The notes under the pieces were generated by a model that did no database searches, had not been told where the DNA came from, and saw only the letters and a list, made by a program, of their open reading frames with translations. The position numbers and the translations under genes are program-made. 64,000 nt of DNA, from NCBI GenBank assembly GCA_905221605.1, contig CAJNDS010001001.1, forward strand, positions 1,617,792-1,681,791, read 5' to 3'. Below, piece after piece: positions 11,570 to 25,500 of this stretch. The stretch is from Symbiodinium natans (lineage: Eukaryota; Sar; Dinophyceae; Suessiales; Symbiodiniaceae). The first letter of the stretch is position 1, and each line of letters begins with the position of its first letter.

Positions 11570-12185
11570 ATGGCCCGACGTCCGATTCTGGCCATTGCTC
11601 TCTTGGGGGCCGCTCTGTGCCGCGCCCAGTCACGCCCGGCCGATGGTTTCCAGTCATGCGTCATGTGTGTCACACGACAGTGAGAAGAAAGAACGGCCAG
11701 AACATTGCTACATGTAGCGTATTGAGGCATCTGTCGACGTATCGAGGTGCTATCTGGGCCTGACACCTGGCAGCAGCTTCATTGCGCCGAAGTCTGCCCG
11801 GAGCCTCGAAGTTCGAGATTGTGTGGGATGGTTACAGCGGGTATGCCGGCGATTTGCGGCGACCGAAGGTCCAGAGCTCCGTTGAGGTTCAGAAAGGACA
11901 GCTGGAAGGCCCTCAGCGATTGGGACATGTCCCTGGCCATTCGCAGGCTGTAGGGTCTGTAGCTGCAGGTGTGGCCCTGGGCCTTGGGGCTGGCCTGCTT
12001 ACCGCAGAGCCTGCATACGCGAATGCCCGTGCCCCAATCAAACTCACAACTTGTGCTTGAGAGTCATCTGGGAGACTCGACATGGACAAGCGGGGTCCAG
12101 CGACGGTGAGGTGTGGAATGATGAGATCCTCCCGTACTCCTTGAGCATTAGCTTCGCCATCATCTGGGACTGGATCCCAGTATAA
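11570..12185 (+). CDS. Putative plastid-targeted small protein, copy 2
   Basis: Paralogue of the 8737-9394 gene. Exon 1 encodes the identical signal peptide MARRPILAIALLGAALCRAQ. The lumen-transfer-like segment is at about 11950-12040, and the last exon, 12111-12185, encodes VWNDEILPYSLSISFAIIWD then WIPV and a stop. The residue changes in the last exon between copies (V to L, V to I) are conservative, which suggests selection on this frame. Internal exon borders and the protein family remain unknown. Confidence 0.55.
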
Positions 12186-13263
12186 CCCGTGCCATACTTC
12201 CTGGTACTCGGTATCATGAGCCACGCAGATGGGATGTTTCGCTCAGGGTATCATCTTGGGCTTCGTCCTGCTCCGGCTGCAGGAAGCCTTCCCGGAGTGA
12301 GCCTCCCGACGGAATGAGGGACAAGCCTCGACAACGGACAGTTGATTGCCAGGGGCTCTTGAAGCGACTTAGCATCGTTTACATAGCATCTGAGGTGATC
12401 AGCGACATCGCGCAGGTTTCTGAGTTGGCTTGAACAATCGGCTGATATTTATTGACCTAATCCAGGGCAGCTGCAAGACGGCTTTTTTCCCAAGCGGCCA
12501 CCGGCCCGACGGCACAAGATGCCCCACGTAAGCCTAGGACCACGGACCACTGATGCCCCTTCAGTTGCACACCCAGACAAGCAACGACCTGGTTGTAAGC
12601 CCGACAGGAAGAGCCGGGAAGAGCCGGGAAGAGTGCTTGCGGCGCTACGGCAGCCATCGCGCTCTTCGCTAGCTGCATATCTCTTCAGTACTGTTGCTGG
12701 GTCAAGAGCCCTTCCAAAGAGCTTTCGGCAGCGCCTTCAAATGGAGACCACGTGCGTGTGGATAGGTAAAAGTTGGTGTCCATGTTCGTTGTGTCTTTTG
12801 TGCTTTGTGAATTTTCTTCGTGCCACGAACGAGGTTGTGCGTTCCTTGAGATCTTCATCCTCGTTGAGTCACAATCGGCGCAGCGTGACCTTCCCTGGCC
12901 CATAGCTAGCACAAACCACTGCGTGCACTGAGACAGCTGCTGAAGTAGAAGCCACACCTGTAGAGCTGTCAAAAGAAGATTACATGCAACTTCAGCTTCG
13001 GCCGTATCGTCGACATCTACAGGGCGTTAAGCACCAGAACAGCGAGGTCCAGCAAACATCACACATGACATCACAGTGCAGATCGCCCGTCTCGATTCAT
13101 TGTGGTTTAGCGACAGCAATGCTGCGTTATGACTTCGAACAGGAGGCCCGCGGTGTTTCTTCCCAAGTGAGTAAGCTCTCTATCCCCTTAGGGAACTATT
13201 CGTTAAATTTTGTTTATGTAAAACCCAAGAGGATATTAAACACATCATGTTTATGAAGGTTCC

Positions 13264-13389
13264 AAGGGGAGTATAGAGCTAGCTGACATGCTGGACCGGC
13301 TTTGCCATCGTTTCGGCTTGTGTGTTGAGGACTTCGACAAGCAGATCAGAGCGACTGCCTTCGCTTGTACAGATGATGCACTGCCCTGA
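13264..13389 (+). CDS. Possible terminal exon of an unknown gene
   Basis: After a possible acceptor (CCAAG) the frame encodes about 41 residues, SIELADMLDRLCHRFGLCVE and more, ending in ALP and TGA. It has a helix-like mix of residues and looks coding, but I cannot link it to a family or to a neighbouring exon. It could be the 3' end of a gene in 12.7-13.4 kb or an unused frame. Confidence 0.3.
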   Translation, partial: KGSIELADMLDRLCHRFGLCVEDFDKQIRATAFACTDDALP

Positions 13390-13399
13390 GCTTGCCAGA

Positions 13400-13528
13400 C
13401 TAAACCCTAAACCCATGCTAAACCCTAAACCCTAAACCCTAAACCCTAAACCCTAAACCCTAAACCCTAAACCCTAAACCCTAAACCCTAAACCCTAAAC
13501 CCTAAACCCTAAACCCTAAACCCTAAAC
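13400..13528. repeat. Telomere-like array, CCCTAAA orientation
   Basis: About 17 nearly perfect CCCTAAA units just upstream of the first recognised exon of the desulfurase-like gene. Confidence 0.97.
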
Positions 13529-13576
13529 CATGTGCAAGTTGGCATCTGATTTCTGCCTTGCTCGGGCTTGTGGGAA

Positions 13577-16500
13577 GACGAGGCTGCTGTGTCCGATCTG
13601 CGGCAGTTCTTGAGATCCAACACAATCGGCCCAAAGCTGAGTCGACGGTGAGCAGACACGCTAGGAGGAGAGTGCCTCATACACACGTACATATAAATAT
13701 GCATACACATGTATGTGAATTAGCCCGTTTTGACCTCATACGTTTCGTAATGTTATAGATAAACGGAATGGGTAGAATAGAGAACATTGAGGTATGCTTT
13801 CCAAGCACCCTTCTAAAGGAGCCATAAGATTGGAGATCTGCCCTAATTCTCGCGTAGTGAGATTGAATCGGGAAAGCCCTACCGTTGTCGTGGGTGAGTG
13901 GGGAGCGAAGGAATACGAGCAATACCACTTTACACAGCGCACCGTGAGTGCACCATCCCTTGGTGGCGCGGAAGTTCGGGTTTCAAAAAATATACAGTCA
14001 AGATACATATGGTACAAAATATTGATACCCGATAGAGTATAGTGTATGACCAAAAAAGCACATCAAGATACACATATATACAGAATATTCATACCTGACT
14101 CAGTGTAGTATAATCACCGAGTGTGACAGCCTGAGGGCGGGGAGACATGAGAGACGGCAGCGTTGTCTTGACTTGTGGCTCCCAGGACGGGCCAGCATAC
14201 CCTCTAACCCCTTTTAGAAAAGGCCCTTTATAGGGTTTATTTTGGTGGATTCTAGGGCCTTTTTTTGCCCGTCCTGTTCTGGGTGCTTCCAGGCATCGAC
14301 CACGCTGTTAAGACGCCCTTCGGGGTGCGGAGGCTGGTCTACGGCGATTTCACAGCCTCGGGGAGGGCCCTGAAATGGATTGCGCCTTGCCGGGGTCTTA
14401 TAAGAAGCTCTGGGGAGGCAGTTCTCTCGTCTTTCTGTTTTGGGGGCTGGCTCAAAGTGTGGCTGAAGATGCGGAGCCTCCGGGGACCATGTGGGGATGT
14501 ACTTGCGTAAAGCTTGGCAAGCTTTGACCGCAAGCATCTCCGAGGAGGACTTCGTGCAAGACCGCGTGCTGCCCGTCTATGGCAACACGCACACGCTCTC
14601 CACAGCGACGGCGCGCCAGTCCACGTTCTTCCGCCTCTTGTCACTGCTTTCTTGCCATGCTTGCAAAGGCCAGTCGCTGGTTCAGTGGTCTTGGCCTCCT
14701 TTCCATGATGCGTTTGAACTTAAGTGCATGCCGCAACTGGCGCGCTGTCTCAGGAAATGAAGCCAGACAAATCGTGAAGCACTACCTCAACGTTGCGCTC
14801 CAGCAATTTCTGCACTGCTTTGAGGTTCTAAGCCCTAAACCCTAAACCCTAGCGTGCCCTTTTGGTTGTATACTTGGAGCTTCACGGGTACCTGCAGGTA
14901 GGGTTATAAGTAGGGTGATTATGGTTATAACCTTACTTAGGGTACTTATAACTTACTCTTTTGAATCCCTACAAAAGGGTAGTTGAGGGGTTCTACTTGG
15001 AAGGTTCATGCGGTACTTGTAAGTAGGGTTGCAAGTTGCCATTTTAGGTTAGAACCACAGTTTACCCTACTTAAAACCCCATGAACCTTAAAACCCTTAA
15101 AACCCTTAAAACCCTTAAAACCCTTAAAACCCTTAAAACCCTTAAAACCCTTAAAACCCTTAAAACCCCTAAAAACCCTCAAAACCCTTGAAGCCCCAAG
15201 GCCCCGTAAAACCTGTAAAAAGCCCCCCAAACCCTGAAAACCCATATGAAGCCCTTCAAGCCCTGAAAGCGCCCTGAAGCCTCCAAGTGGGGCTCGGGGG
15301 TTCCACCGAGGCGACCCACGAGGACGCGCTGATCTTCTGCGGGGCGGGGACGACAGGTGCCCCGAAGTGGAGCCAGGAGTTTCTCTGTTTGTTTTCTTTT
15401 TTTTTCTGGGGGGGTGGATTGGATTGTTCTGTGTCATGCATTTCTCACATTTCTTGTTTGTTTTTTCGGGGGGAGGGGGGGGGGCGACTTAGGTTTGTTT
15501 TGGGTTTACGGTTCTAGGGCTTGGAGTTTAGGTTCTCAATGCCTTGGGGCCCGAACAAATCCCTGCGGCTGCGAGCAGGTGCCGTGCAGAAGTTCGTGAG
15601 CATCATGTGCCGATCAAACTGGATGCTCCCAGCCTTCCAGGCTGGATTTAGGGCTTGGGGGTTGGGATGTTCCCCCTTTTACGAATAACAGTCCCTATCA
15701 GGGATTTTACTAGGGGGTACTAGAATCCCTATCAAGGACTGTTAGGACAAGGGAGAACATCCCAAGTTTGGGGTTTAGGGGGCTGGTGTTGCCGGATGTG
15801 GTTGCCTCCTCCCTACCACGTGTACACTTTACCCCTTGGCCGCGAGGAGACCGATGCCGATGCCAAGGAGGTGTCAGAAGCTTGGAGCAGTTTGGGGTTT
15901 CCGAGGATAGGGGACCTTTCTGGGGGTCCCTTGAAGGGGATGCTACTCTATTTGGGGTATAAAAGGGTTACCCCTATTTTGGGAAATGCCCATTTCCAAG
16001 CCGACAAATTCTGCATGTTGCGGCAGACTGCCCAAGGGAGGGGGATCCTTGGAAGTAGGTTTGCGGACTGCCTGATTCATCGCAATCAATGCTCCTCCGC
16101 ACATCTACACGTCCCGATGCGATGCATTCTGAACCCTCGGCAACCCTACATATCGAGGACGGCTACTTGCGGGAGGATCGCTGGGGCAGCTTTGAATGCA
16201 CCCTCTGCGAGGTTCGCCTCAAAACGGTGTCTTGTCTGCAGCGGCGTTTTGCTGGAGTTTGCTTTGCCGTTTACTCCAGGTAAAACCGCAGATTTGGGGC
16301 AAGCATTTCTTTCAGTGCTTTTGTAGTATGTTCGGTATATTCTAGTCCATCAGTATATCATAGTACACACTATGTTGCTGCCTTGTATTGGGAATGTTCG
16401 CATATTGCAGTCTATGCTATTTACTAGACATGTTCTCGTACGTCCTCGTATTCGATCGTATACAATCGCATGTTGCATGTTACAACATTGCATCCTACCC

Positions 16501-19500
16501 CCTGAGCCTTAAACCCATGGGTTTCGGGGTTTCACCACCCTGAGCCTTAAACCCATGGGTTTTTGGGTTTAGGGTTTGGATTTTTCCCCGTATACTCACA
16601 GTCCTTAATGGGGAAGACAATAGTGGCGTCCTATAATCCCTGTTGAGGACTGGGGAAGATCCCGAGGTTTAAGGTTTGGGGTTTGGGGTTTGGGGGGTCG
16701 AGGGCCTAGAGGAAGACTCCCCGGAGGAAGCGATGTACCGCGCGCACAAGACCTGCGAGATGCACCAAGCCAAGCTGCTCCAAGAGCGGCCAAAGAATCC
16801 ATTTGAAGGTGTGGGCTGTTTTGGGGGTTTGGGACCCTAAACCCTAAACCCTAAACCCTAAACCCTAAACCCTAAACCCTAAACCCTAAACCCTAAACCC
16901 TAAACCCTAAACCCTAAACCCTAAAGCCAAAACTTTTCTTGGCGCTTCGAGAGGCCACTTCTCTAAGTCATGGTCGCTCTAAAGGACCCCACTGTACCGT
17001 GGAGTCTGAGTTAAAGTGTAAGGCGGGGACCATTATGTTTGTTAGACCCCAGGTCGCATCATGCACATCTCATGGTTTGTTCCAGGTGCGATTGTTCTCA
17101 CTCGTGTCTTGTTGCTCCTTCTCTTTCTTATCAGGATTTATCAGCTGCTCAGTAGCCATTTGGCCTAAACCCTAAGCCCGAGACCCTAAACCCTAAACTC
17201 TAAACCCTCAACCCTAAACCCTGAATTTCGAGAGCGCGGCGCAGCCCCTTGGCACTCGCCAGGCACCCGCCGCCTCGTCGTGTTTTGCGACGCGCTGGCG
17301 CACCACTCCTCGCTGCTCCCGTTCCGGGAACTCACCAAGCGTTGGGTGGCCGAATTCAGCAGGGGGTTTAGGGTTTAGGGTCAGGGGTCAGGGGTTAGGG
17401 TTTAGTTCAGCCTTCTTGGTCTTCATAGGCTTAGGTCAGGTCAGTCTTGGGTCTCTTCAGATCTCACGCTAAGGCTACCTGCATGTGAGCACGGAGCCTT
17501 TGTTTGCCGACTCCATGCGGGGATCCCAGCATGTGGACATCGGGGTTCGACGCTACGCTGCCAGTGCGCTGCAAGTCAAGAGGAAGAGCCAGGGTGAGTG
17601 ACACTGTGCTTGAGCAGCTTCCTTTGGCTTCGCGACCTAAGCCAGGTTTGGCTCGACTCCGGCTGAGAATCAGCAAGGGGACCCCCTAAGGGGAATCTTA
17701 CGGTAAGCCGTCGACCAGGGGCACCATTAAAGAAAAGGATATGAAAGGACTAAAGGAGGACCTTGAAAAGCGCGCTGAGGGTTGTCTAGAGACACCATAG
17801 GGCGCAACACACCTCGCCCGGAGCGGGATTCACACCATCTCCTAGCATCATCGTTTTGTTGCTGTTCATGCTAAATCAGCCCAGGTGGAGCAAGGGCAAA
17901 GCATCAGACACCAATGTGGAGCTGGAGGTCTGCGAAAAAAACCCCTGCCTCACACGCACCCTAGACATTGGAGTTGGTTTAGGGTTTAGGGTTTAGCTGT
18001 TTTTGGGGTCCTGATTACAAGGGGCCACTACTACTTGGGGGTGTATATGTTGGGGGTCCCTTACAATCGTCAGCCCCCACATGGGTCAGCTCTCCGAATT
18101 GTCGTTTGCCTCATCCCTAGATCCCCGGCGCTAAACCCTAAACCCTAAACCCTGCCTGCTGGCAACATGACAGACTTCCTGTGCCTAACCCCGACAGATT
18201 CTGAAAGCGAAGAGTCTGGTCTCAGAACCCCAGACCCTAAACCCTCACACCCAGAATTTGAGTTTAGGGTTTAGGGTTTAGGGTTTAGGGTTTAGGGTTT
18301 AGGGTTTAGGATTTAGGATTTAGGGACCCATCACGCGGCAAGCTGAGCAGGTTTGCACCCTGCCGCTGGACAATCGAACCGGGCTCTTGGACGAGAAGGC
18401 TCGGAACATTGGTACAACAGAGAGCAACCTCAGCCCGACATCCTAACAAGTAGGGTTTAGGGTTAAGGGTTTAGGGTTAAGGGTTTAGGGTTTAAGGTTT
18501 AGGGTTTAGGGTTTAGGGCTACTTGACGGTTCATGGGTACTAATACGTAGGGTTTTCAGCACAGTTACCCTACTTCTAACCCCGCTTTTGAGTATCCATG
18601 AACCCCCTCGTTAAGCTGACGTAAAACTTGGAATCAACTTTCAAGTTCTATGAGCCCTAAACCAACGCGATGCAAGCCATAGGGGCGTTCTTTTCGTAGG
18701 GCCTCGCCAAACCCACTCCAGTACTCTAAGGGTTTTTGTCTAAATCATGGTCCCTCTTTTGGTGCTCTGCGAGGACCTGAAATATTCAACCCCAAACCGC
18801 TTGCATGACATTCAGCACGTTGTCCACGCCAGCAACTAACAGACCGCAACCTCGCAACCCCTAAGCAACAGCTCCTCCCAAACATCCGCAACCATGCTCC
18901 CAAACACAAACGATGTGGGGAAATACCCCGATACCCCTTCAATGTGGGTAGGGGCACCTAAACCCAAGTAGAATGGACTCCCCTTAAAGGGAGCCCCAAA
19001 AAGCTTCACCCTATCTTCGGAAACCCCCATGTGCTCGCAAGTACGGGGCCCAAGAGCAACCTGGGAAGAAAGCTGGGTACCTGTTGTCATAGGGGGTTTA
19101 CAAGGGTGCCGAACCCCTCAACAGGGAATGAGGGACCACCCTGCGTCCTCCACTAAGAACCCGAAGCCGTCACTTAGGATATATCCCTGACTGGGCAAGT
19201 CTCCCAACTCGGGGAGGAGTAGTAGAGGAGCCAAGGTGGGGGGTTTTCGAACATAAGGTAACCCTAAAATAGTAGGATTCCCTTATAAAAAAGACCCCCC
19301 AAGAAGGTACCCTAAACCCTAAACCCCAAACCCCAAACCCCAAACCCCAAACCCCAAACCCCAAACCCTAAGCCCTAAACCCTAAACCCTAAACCCTAAA
19401 CCCTAAACCCTAAACCCTAAACCCTATACGGGGGGCAACCGAAGGAGGACAGGGAACAAAACAGTCAACCCCAACAGAAGCCCTTGATCCCCTGGACCAA

Positions 19501-22500
19501 CAAACAACGAACCAACCCAAAACCAACACACACTTCTTTCTTCAGCGCATGCCCAAGTTCCTTGAGCCAAAAAGATTTCCGGGTACGTTGACCCTTCCAA
19601 TTCCCAACACCAACTCCTTTCTACAATACCAGCTGCAGCTCCGCACTCCCCCTGTCCTAGGATTTCCTAGGACACATTGGAGGTGCAGATCTTTTGGCCA
19701 AAAACTGCCATTAGGGCAGCAGCCAGCTGCTTGAAATGCACAATATGGTTTTACGTCATCCAGGACGAAATTATAGCTCATTGGCTAAACCCACTAACCA
19801 CAGAGAATCTTTTTTCCACCATGATCCTCTTATCATTGAAGACTCTTCGGCCTTCTTCACCACAAACCGTGGTCTTCGCTACGCGAACAGCTACTGACTT
19901 CTACTATCAGGGATTTCCATACCCTCAATAGTAACCACCACATTTTCAGCGCATTGGCCGATTCTGCACACCTGTCTCCAGAAAGAGAAAAACCATCCCT
20001 TCATCCATACCATCCAGTCACTTCTTCTTCCGATGGTTATCGATACTGAGGTGAAGTCGCAGCAGAATATGCTCTAGGTCCGAAATTGTAAGAACAGGAT
20101 CCTGCACGCACCTTTGAATTGAGGATACCAATCCTTCTCTCTTCGCGTCCTCAATCGCTTGGCAAGATTGACCCAGCTCTGCATCCACAGTGATAGACGC
20201 TTGAGCATCCACATCAGAGGGACGATCCTTTTCCTCAGGACCTTTCACCACTACCACCTCTTCCTTCTTGGGGCTCTGACTTTTCTCCTTCTTCTTCGTC
20301 TTTCCAACGACGTTTGACTTGGTGCGCATTTTCGAGGCTTTTTCACCTGCAGAAACCACCGCATTGGATGATGATCCACCCTTCTCAATGTTCGCCGGCA
20401 TCTTCTTCGGCTTTGGAACCATGAGAGTATAAGGATCTTCGATAGCTGCAGTTTTCCTCTTCTTCTTGACCTTTTTCACCTCCTCCTCAACGGCAACCTC
20501 CGTCTCCGAAGTCTCAACCACCTCCTTTTCAGCAGGAATATCCTTGCTGGACTCCCTTTCTAGGGACCTCTTTTTGCCCCTTTTGGGATCTTTCTCTTCT
20601 CCCACGTTGGCTCGCTCGAACCATATCCTCAGGTCATTGACCCATTCTTCCACCTCCGCGAGCGAAACCTCATACGACTTCACTATTTCGTGAAGTTCCA
20701 GCAAGGACAGCATACCAGTGGTCCACGAAACCCATTCTCTATCCATCTGGTCAGCGTCTCCATTGAACTTCAGGAGTTTGAACAGTGGGTCCGCCTCTGC
20801 TCGAGCCAAATCTGACTTGCCATTGGACAGAAATGAAATCGCCTCCATCAACAGTTCCACCATTTTGGTATCATCGTCGTAAACCATGAAATCCTCCTCA
20901 CCATCATCGAACTGTTCAGGAGAGATCTCCTTTTCTCCACCTTTTGCGCCAGAACTTCTCCTTGGACCATCCCTTGGGGGCGTCCTTGGAGACCTTGGCC
21001 TCTGTTCATCCAGCGAATCACCATGCTCAAAGACACACCTGTCCCCATAACGACACTTCCCAGACTGAACAAACTGGATACACCTTACTCCAGTTGCGTC
21101 ATGTGAGAACGCACACTCCTTTCCAGCGAAGCAGGGTCTCCCCGCCACATAGTATTTGCACCAATACGAATGCAGCGCCACATCATCTTCTGAATGGATG
21201 AATTTGCAGTCTTCACCAAATTTGCAGCGATCTTTTCCCCTGCTGAACCAATAGCAGAAGCCTTTCTTCCTCTTCTCCAAGCGCTCCGCCTCGTACCGGT
21301 CCATAGGGCGATTCTGCTCTACATGAACATTGCCATGTACCTGAGAACTGCTCCCTTCACCCAAGGTGCTATCAGTATTTGATGCTTGGAGTACAGCTGG
21401 AAAACCTGGCCTTGGTCCTACCACCTTCATGATTGGTTTTCCGCCAGCTCCTGAGCCACGCTGAGACGATCCAAAAACATTGAACATTTTCATGAAGGCC
21501 TTTCTAGTGCCGATCTTCTGCACCCTTTTGATTGGATGTTTCATTGCTCCAACCTTGCATCCAGATACGTTCAAACGACACAACCTCCTATACCCAGCTC
21601 TATATCCCTTTTTCCAAAGAGCCATAAGAATTCTAGAGGCAGTAACATTCTCCACCTCTACCTTTTCCAACGGTCCCTCACTTCCCGGAACAAACCCATC
21701 CAACCCATCCATATCTGAAGACCTTTCCATCTTTTTTGACACCACTTCGTCGAGGTAGTCTTCCGAGATCCAGGGTAAGTTCCTCTTAGAGGAAAGATTG
21801 TCACCATTGTCTGGTCCTTCACCAGGATACCCCTTTGTGCTGTCGAAGATCTTACCAGTAGTGCGGTCCTGCGTAGAGAAATCCCAGTTGGAAGCAACGC
21901 GAGAGTACACTGACCACAAGAAAATCCTTGTGCCAGCCAGTCTTGACGATCCACTGGATGTCTCCTCTTCCGGAGAAACTTCTGGCGCTTTGCCATCTCT
22001 TCCAGTGTCACCAATTGTCTCACCTCCAGCATCTTCAATGGGAATAAGGGATTCATTGTTCCCTTGATCAAGTACCGCATCCTCCGGTCCAAGAACTTCC
22101 AGCACCGCTGTCGAAGGATCCACTTCTTCATCCGCATCGTCGTCCATCCTTTTCCAGAGAACCTCCAATTGATCAGCGCATGTCGCTGCCTGAAGGAACT
22201 CCATCAATTGGGCCTTCCCGCGCTGCCAGAGAAATTCCAAATTCACCACTGACCCTTGGCCTCCTAGGGTAAGGAACGGAGCAACCAATTTGGCTACCCT
22301 CGCCATAAGTTCGACGTGAACTTCCATGCCTGGACTGCGGCTCCAATCGTAGGCAATTGCCTCCATAGCAGTTCCAAACTTATCAGTATTTCTGAATTCC
22401 CCTTCCAGACCAGGAGACAGCAATGCACCCATCACCGAGAGAGGATAATTTCCCACCGCTGGCAAGCACGGATTGTCATGGAACGAATGATGCAAATCAC

Positions 22501-25500
22501 CATAATGTCCTTGATCTCTCCTTTGAAAAAGGAGTGCCCCAGTCCCTAGCTGGGCATTCAATTCATCCACTTGAACCATTTCAGCACATATCCTCTGTGC
22601 TGCAGCTGCTATTGCCGGCCAGATGGTACGATCGGTCAAACCGCGACGCATAACCCAATCAGTTGTTGGCGACTGAATCAGCGTTCCTGGATCATACACC
22701 ATAACCACCATCGCACCATCATCCATTGACTGATCAGCATCGTCCTCCAGTGCCAGGTTCAAATCCTGTTCGCTTGCACCTTCGGATGACATGCTAATAA
22801 CCAAATTTCGATCCATCTTATTGGACCCCTTCTGACAGTCCCTTTGCCCCACAGGCAACTTGCCGACAGCAACCTTCCAATAAATCCGAGTCAGAAGGCC
22901 TTTAACAAGCAATTGCTGAGGGTCCTTCTTCACCGGACGAACATCCAATGTCTTCGCACCATCACCACGGAGTTCATTGCTCCCACCTTCTCCTTCTTTT
23001 TGGTCAGTCTCCTCGCTAGAATTTTGCTCTGCTCCTTCCAGCGCCGTCTCCTGTCCAGCCACTTCTTGCCCAGGAAGAACTTGAGCGCTTTCAGATACAT
23101 TCACCTGTCCAGCAACACCTTGCCCAGGTAAAACCTCATCCGTGGAGCCCACCGCCAGCGAACCAACTATAACTGAGCCATCCCTTGCTCTTTTTTGAGA
23201 CTGTTCAGTTCGACGAGAAGGTTGTGGTAGCGAAAAAACTTGAGCAGTCACTTCTTGGCGGGTCTCCCCCCGCGACGCTTTGTCGCGCCCTTCGCCAAGG
23301 TGAACCGATTTTTTCTGCCCGTCATTGGGGCTTGAAGAACCGCCCATCGGAACATTGCCACGAATCGCAGTTCTCTGTGAATCCCTTTCTTGCAAAAAGA
23401 TTTCCCTCATGCGTTGCGCGGCATGGTCTCTTCCTCGCTTGAATCGCTTGAGGAAGCGGCATAAGAGACCAAAGCCTCCGCCTGATCATCATCATCCACC
23501 ACATCTGCCCACGCTCTGCTGAACCGATACGACAACCCACCACGAGGCTTCAGTTCCAGTGGTTTTGGCTTTTCCACCACTTCCGCCGGTTGCACTCGCC
23601 GTTGTGAGCGAGAGCGTGGCACCTGTCGCACCTGTTTTTTATCCAGCAAGGGCCTTCCCCTTTTTACAGGGTTTGATCTTGACCGATACTTTTTTGTTGG
23701 CGGGTTCACCGGCGGCATTCCAACTCCCACCAACTGCAGCTTCTGTACGCACAGCGGAGACCTCTGCGCAAGCGTCCAAGCGTCACGGTACTTGACCTTA
23801 TCAAAAAGCTCCCGATAGGAGCCTCGCGGCATTGTTTTTGCACCGGAGCCTTCAGCTTCACGCACCTGAGCGAGGGTTCGCGCCGCCTCTCTTCCAGCTT
23901 CCTTGCTCCCAGAAGATTGTTGTACCCGTGCAGATGCATCGGAAGGAACTGCTTTTTCCGGCCCCCCCGGACGATGTCGGACACCACCCACCAATTGCAG
24001 AATTTTGCATGCTGTCACTTTGTTGATCCCTTTGTCAACCAAATCCTCCACAAAGATGAACTCCTGCAGGTCCGACACGTTGGTCACACCAAGTGTAATC
24101 ATCACCTCACTCACATGAGGGGTATACACCCAAAGGTGTTCGTTGCGAGCCATCCAATTTTCAATTGGCTCCTCTGGATTTTGAAGCAGAGTACCAGTGG
24201 ACTCAGCCACCGAATTCTTTTGTTCATCATCTTCTGCTTCATCCAGGGTACCCTTTTCACCTTCTTTTTGTGACACATTGGTCATTTGCAGCGCTTTTGG
24301 TGCTGAGGATGATGAAGATTCAGCTCCCCCACTCGCAGGTGGCTGAAAAGTGCTCCTGTCCGAAATCTCCCATCCTCTCTCTTTTTCAAACCGGACCTGA
24401 TTGGCCACATGTACCAAGTGTTTCAGGTGCGCCAGCCGCTCATCTGACATCTCGTCGTGGGAAAATCTGCAGGAATTTAACCCCTTACGGCAATGTCCTC
24501 TGAGGTAATAATCGAAACAGCAATGGTGGAACCCCGCGTCCCTTAGTGCCTTCCTGGAAGCATTGTCCCAAGCTTTGCCGGGTTCCCAAGTCCCTTCCAA
24601 TGCTATGTCATCGTTGTGAAGATACCTGCATGTAGTCCCATATTTACAACCACCTTGATTGTAATACAGACACAGCCGACTTTTTGGCTCACCCAACGTA
24701 GGTTCACCCTTTGATGCACCTTTACCAAAGTTGTACTTGGCCCGGAAGGCTGAATCCTCCCGCTCCTGCTGTGCCTCATCCACTGTGCCTTCCTCTGTAG
24801 GAGGGTCACCAATGTTCCCATCCTCATCTCCAGGTTTTTGGCTGCTCCTTGGCTCAGTTGGTCCACCCCCTGGCCAACCTTCACCATAACGACGATGCTC
24901 ATAGGAACACTCATCACCATTGCGACACCTCCCCTGATTGAAGAACTTGCACAGCTTGCTGTATCCAGGTGACACAGTCTTTGGAGTCATGTGAGCCTTT
25001 TTGTACTGGTCAGGATCCATGTAGGCTTCCATTGGCTTGCCCTCTCTTTTACTCATGGATTCCACTGCACCATCAAGCTCCTGCAAAAATCGCTTGGTGT
25101 CCAGCCAAAGCGCGTTCCAAAGCTCATCTTCCCCTTGACTCAGCACCGTTGCCACCGCTTCACCCACAACTGGTCGAGTAAATCTCCTTTTCCTGCGTGC
25201 CAGTTCGAAGAGCGCGTTGTGGTACTGTTTTCGGGAAAAGGTGGATGTCTTTCCCAACCTGTGCTTTCTGCACCATCGGGCTTCCAACCATCACTTTGCA
25301 AGATGCCATACGCGCGCCGAGCTTCCGCATTCAGGAATGCATGATCTGCAACACACTCCTGTAGCTCTTCCATTGGACGACCCAACAGCATCCCAGTGAT
25401 TTTGCCCACATAGGCCTTATCAGCCTTTCCATCCTCAAGAAGAGCTTTATAGATCTTTTCTCCATAAAGTTGCCTTTCCTCTCGTTCTTCTGAGGATAAC

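Noticed and set aside
11046-11657. Minus-strand frame of 203 residues
   Set aside because: No family resemblance, overlaps the family B element and the plus-strand signal-peptide exon, and has no matching frame in the duplicate unit.
25140-25287. Classical -1 slippery heptamer in the ORF1/ORF2 overlap
   Set aside because: Candidates such as GGGAAAG and TTTTCCC do not lie in the required zero frame.
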